64,000 bases of DNA from Pyxicephalus adspersus (taxonomy: Eukaryota; Chordata; Amphibia; Anura; Pyxicephalidae): contig NC_092861.1 of NCBI RefSeq assembly GCF_032062135.1, forward strand, positions 138,088,658-138,152,657. Reading direction: 5' to 3'. Positions 62,459 to 64,000 of the stretch are shown piece by piece (the first letter of the stretch is position 1; each line of letters starts with the position of its first letter). The notes below the pieces were generated by a model, which did not search any database, was not told the origin of the DNA, and saw only the letters and a program-made list of their open reading frames with translations. The position numbers were made by a program, and so were the translations under genes.

Positions 62459-63829
62459 TACAGTGGTAATATTTTTGACCTCCTAGAACATAGACTGTGG
62501 TCCTGGCTCACCCGATGAAAGCAAAAATCCATGTACATTACTTTTTTTTGGTTTTAGATATGCATTAAGGGATGTGGGCATGGACATAATTTTCTCTTCT
62601 CTATGCCAATGTAATGCCTTCCTATTGCAAGCAATTCCTAGATCAGTGAAATGACTTCTCTAACATCTCCTTAACTAAAAGCAGAACTAATTGAAAAGAA
62701 CATTTTATTGTATCCCTAACAGGCACGCAGCTGAGCAAAGGGAACATTGCGCCACAATTAAACATAGCTCAGCCTGCTGATCCTGCACTGTACCCGATTC
62801 CACCTGCAACCACTTCACACCGCATTATGCTGCATTGACTTTAAACCAATGGGAAATGGCCTTCATGAGGCATAGCAGCAAACTCTGAACGTAAGCTGGA
62901 GTTTGTGAGGCATAAAGAAGGCATCAGCACACAAACATCTTCCACACGGTCACACCAGTCACTTCTCAAACTCGCAGAGGGCTAATTCTTTTGGGCATTT
63001 GCTAAGTTGTAGAATTGCTGCAGCCCAGTTGATGAATCTGAACTGGTCTGCTGCTTCTGTGTCAGCAAGAATTGGGGCAGCTGTTAAAGTAGATATGTAA
63101 GATTACAGGAGCATTCTCAGGATCTGATCTGCTGTAGTGCAATACATAGAGCCGGCTGCTGAGAAAGGTTAGGGATGCTTCAATGTATGCAAAGACAAAG
63201 TTCATATGTCACTTTGAGCATACACAAAATGTAATGCTTTTTTAAATCCCTGGTTGGAAAAAAAAAAGATTTAAGTCCATTGAGTTTAACTAAAAGACAA
63301 AAATAAATTTTACTGCAAGTACTGAGCACAATGCTTATCCATCATATATATTTGTACATGGCACCACTTCCCCTACTTAACGATTAACATTTTGGATGGA
63401 CTGACCAAAGATGGGAATTTTTAGGAAAAGACTTGTATCTCACAATAATAAACATTTGTGAATGACAGCATTGTATCAACATTAACAACATTGTTTTACG
63501 ACAAACAATAATAAGAATAAGAAAAATATTAAATTCTATTAAATCTAAACATTTACTGCCAATCTATCAATTTACATCCAATACAGAATGGAAATATTGC
63601 ACAGTACTGTACTTTCCTAATATGTTGCATTATTCTCAAGAAGTACTGAAGGACCTTGTGTTACAGCAATTTGTTTGCATAATATATATCCTGTATGTTC
63701 CTCCACGCATTTTACACACGGCTTCTTTAGCCAAGCCATTGCTTTAATTATTAGAACATGCCCCATATTACAAACCACAGCACAAGAACTGACTGACGTT
63801 TGGGATAACAAACTAGGCAAGCCTAACGC

Positions 63830-64000
63830 TACGTCCCTATGCCAGAAAATAGTCATTCTTGTCCTGGGTGAAAATCCTACATGTGTACAGCATTCTCTAA
63901 AGTCATCCATGAATGATCGGAATAACTGCTATGTGCTCCTATGGAGTCCTCCCCACTCCAAGGAACAGAACAGCACTGGTCTATAGCACTCATTCCATTC
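63830..64000. mobile_element. Possible MITE cut by the window edge
   Basis: gctacgtccctatgccagaaaatagtcattcttgtcctgggtgaaaatcctacatgtgtacagc and, further on, gaacagaacagcactgg resemble interior parts of the CGTACACAC family (8608, 43305). Incomplete, so weak. Confidence 0.35.

Larger units (their letters stand above)
60836..64000. other. Downstream region, no gene recognised
   Basis: It contains the distal polyA candidate, a second copy of the 59665 repeat, a complete MITE (62004-62458) and a partial MITE-like segment at the right edge. In mammals the gene convergent with LRPPRC on this side is ABCG8; I see no ABCG8 exon in either strand. Confidence 0.6.

Noticed and set aside
63617..63910. 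97-codon minus-strand open frame near the right edge
   Set aside because: Overlaps MITE-like sequence; no recognisable domain and not an ABCG8 exon.
1..64000. CRISPR array, tRNA or rRNA gene, prokaryotic operon, viral gene
   Set aside because: None seen; the only tRNA-like sequences are SINE heads, and tandem repeats lack the spacer structure of CRISPR arrays.

Overview
This is a vertebrate nuclear genomic window, most likely from a frog of the ranoid type. It has long introns with GT...AG borders, no operon-like gene packing, and many small non-autonomous transposons and SINE-like repeats of kinds I associate with frog genomes. The species assignment is an inference from the repeats and the protein sequence.

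One gene explains nearly all the coding content: the 3' half of LRPPRC on the + strand (leucine-rich PPR-motif protein, also called LRP130), a mitochondrial mRNA-stability factor. I can place 21 coding exons from 3290 to the stop codon at 60696-60698. All 20 junctions agree in phase. Together they encode 782 codons, starting at a residue equivalent to about 585-590 of the roughly 1394-residue human protein. The 5' half of the gene lies to the left of the window. The exons are short (42-208 nt); introns range from 239 nt to about 9 kb.

Layout: 1-3289 is the right part of an upstream intron. 3290-16829 holds exons 1-7, with introns rich in MITEs, a pyrimidine tract and a 36-38 nt minisatellite. 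16830-25872 is the largest intron. 25873-41027 holds exons 8-14. 41028-55781 holds exons 15-19, with the densest set of CGTACACAC-type MITEs. 58378-60698 holds the last exons, followed by a short AT-rich 3' UTR. 60836-64000 is downstream sequence with repeats and no gene that I recognise.

Points most worth checking: (a) a segment of about 25 residues present in mammalian LRPPRC between exons 18 and 19 is not evident here; (b) a perfectly in-frame 51-nt optional exon lies just before the terminal exon; (c) there are two separate TTAA-flanked MITE families and a CGTACACAC-ended family with several copies each; (d) several repeat-free intronic blocks look like conserved regulatory sequence. I found no RNA gene, CRISPR array, prokaryotic-type system or viral gene.
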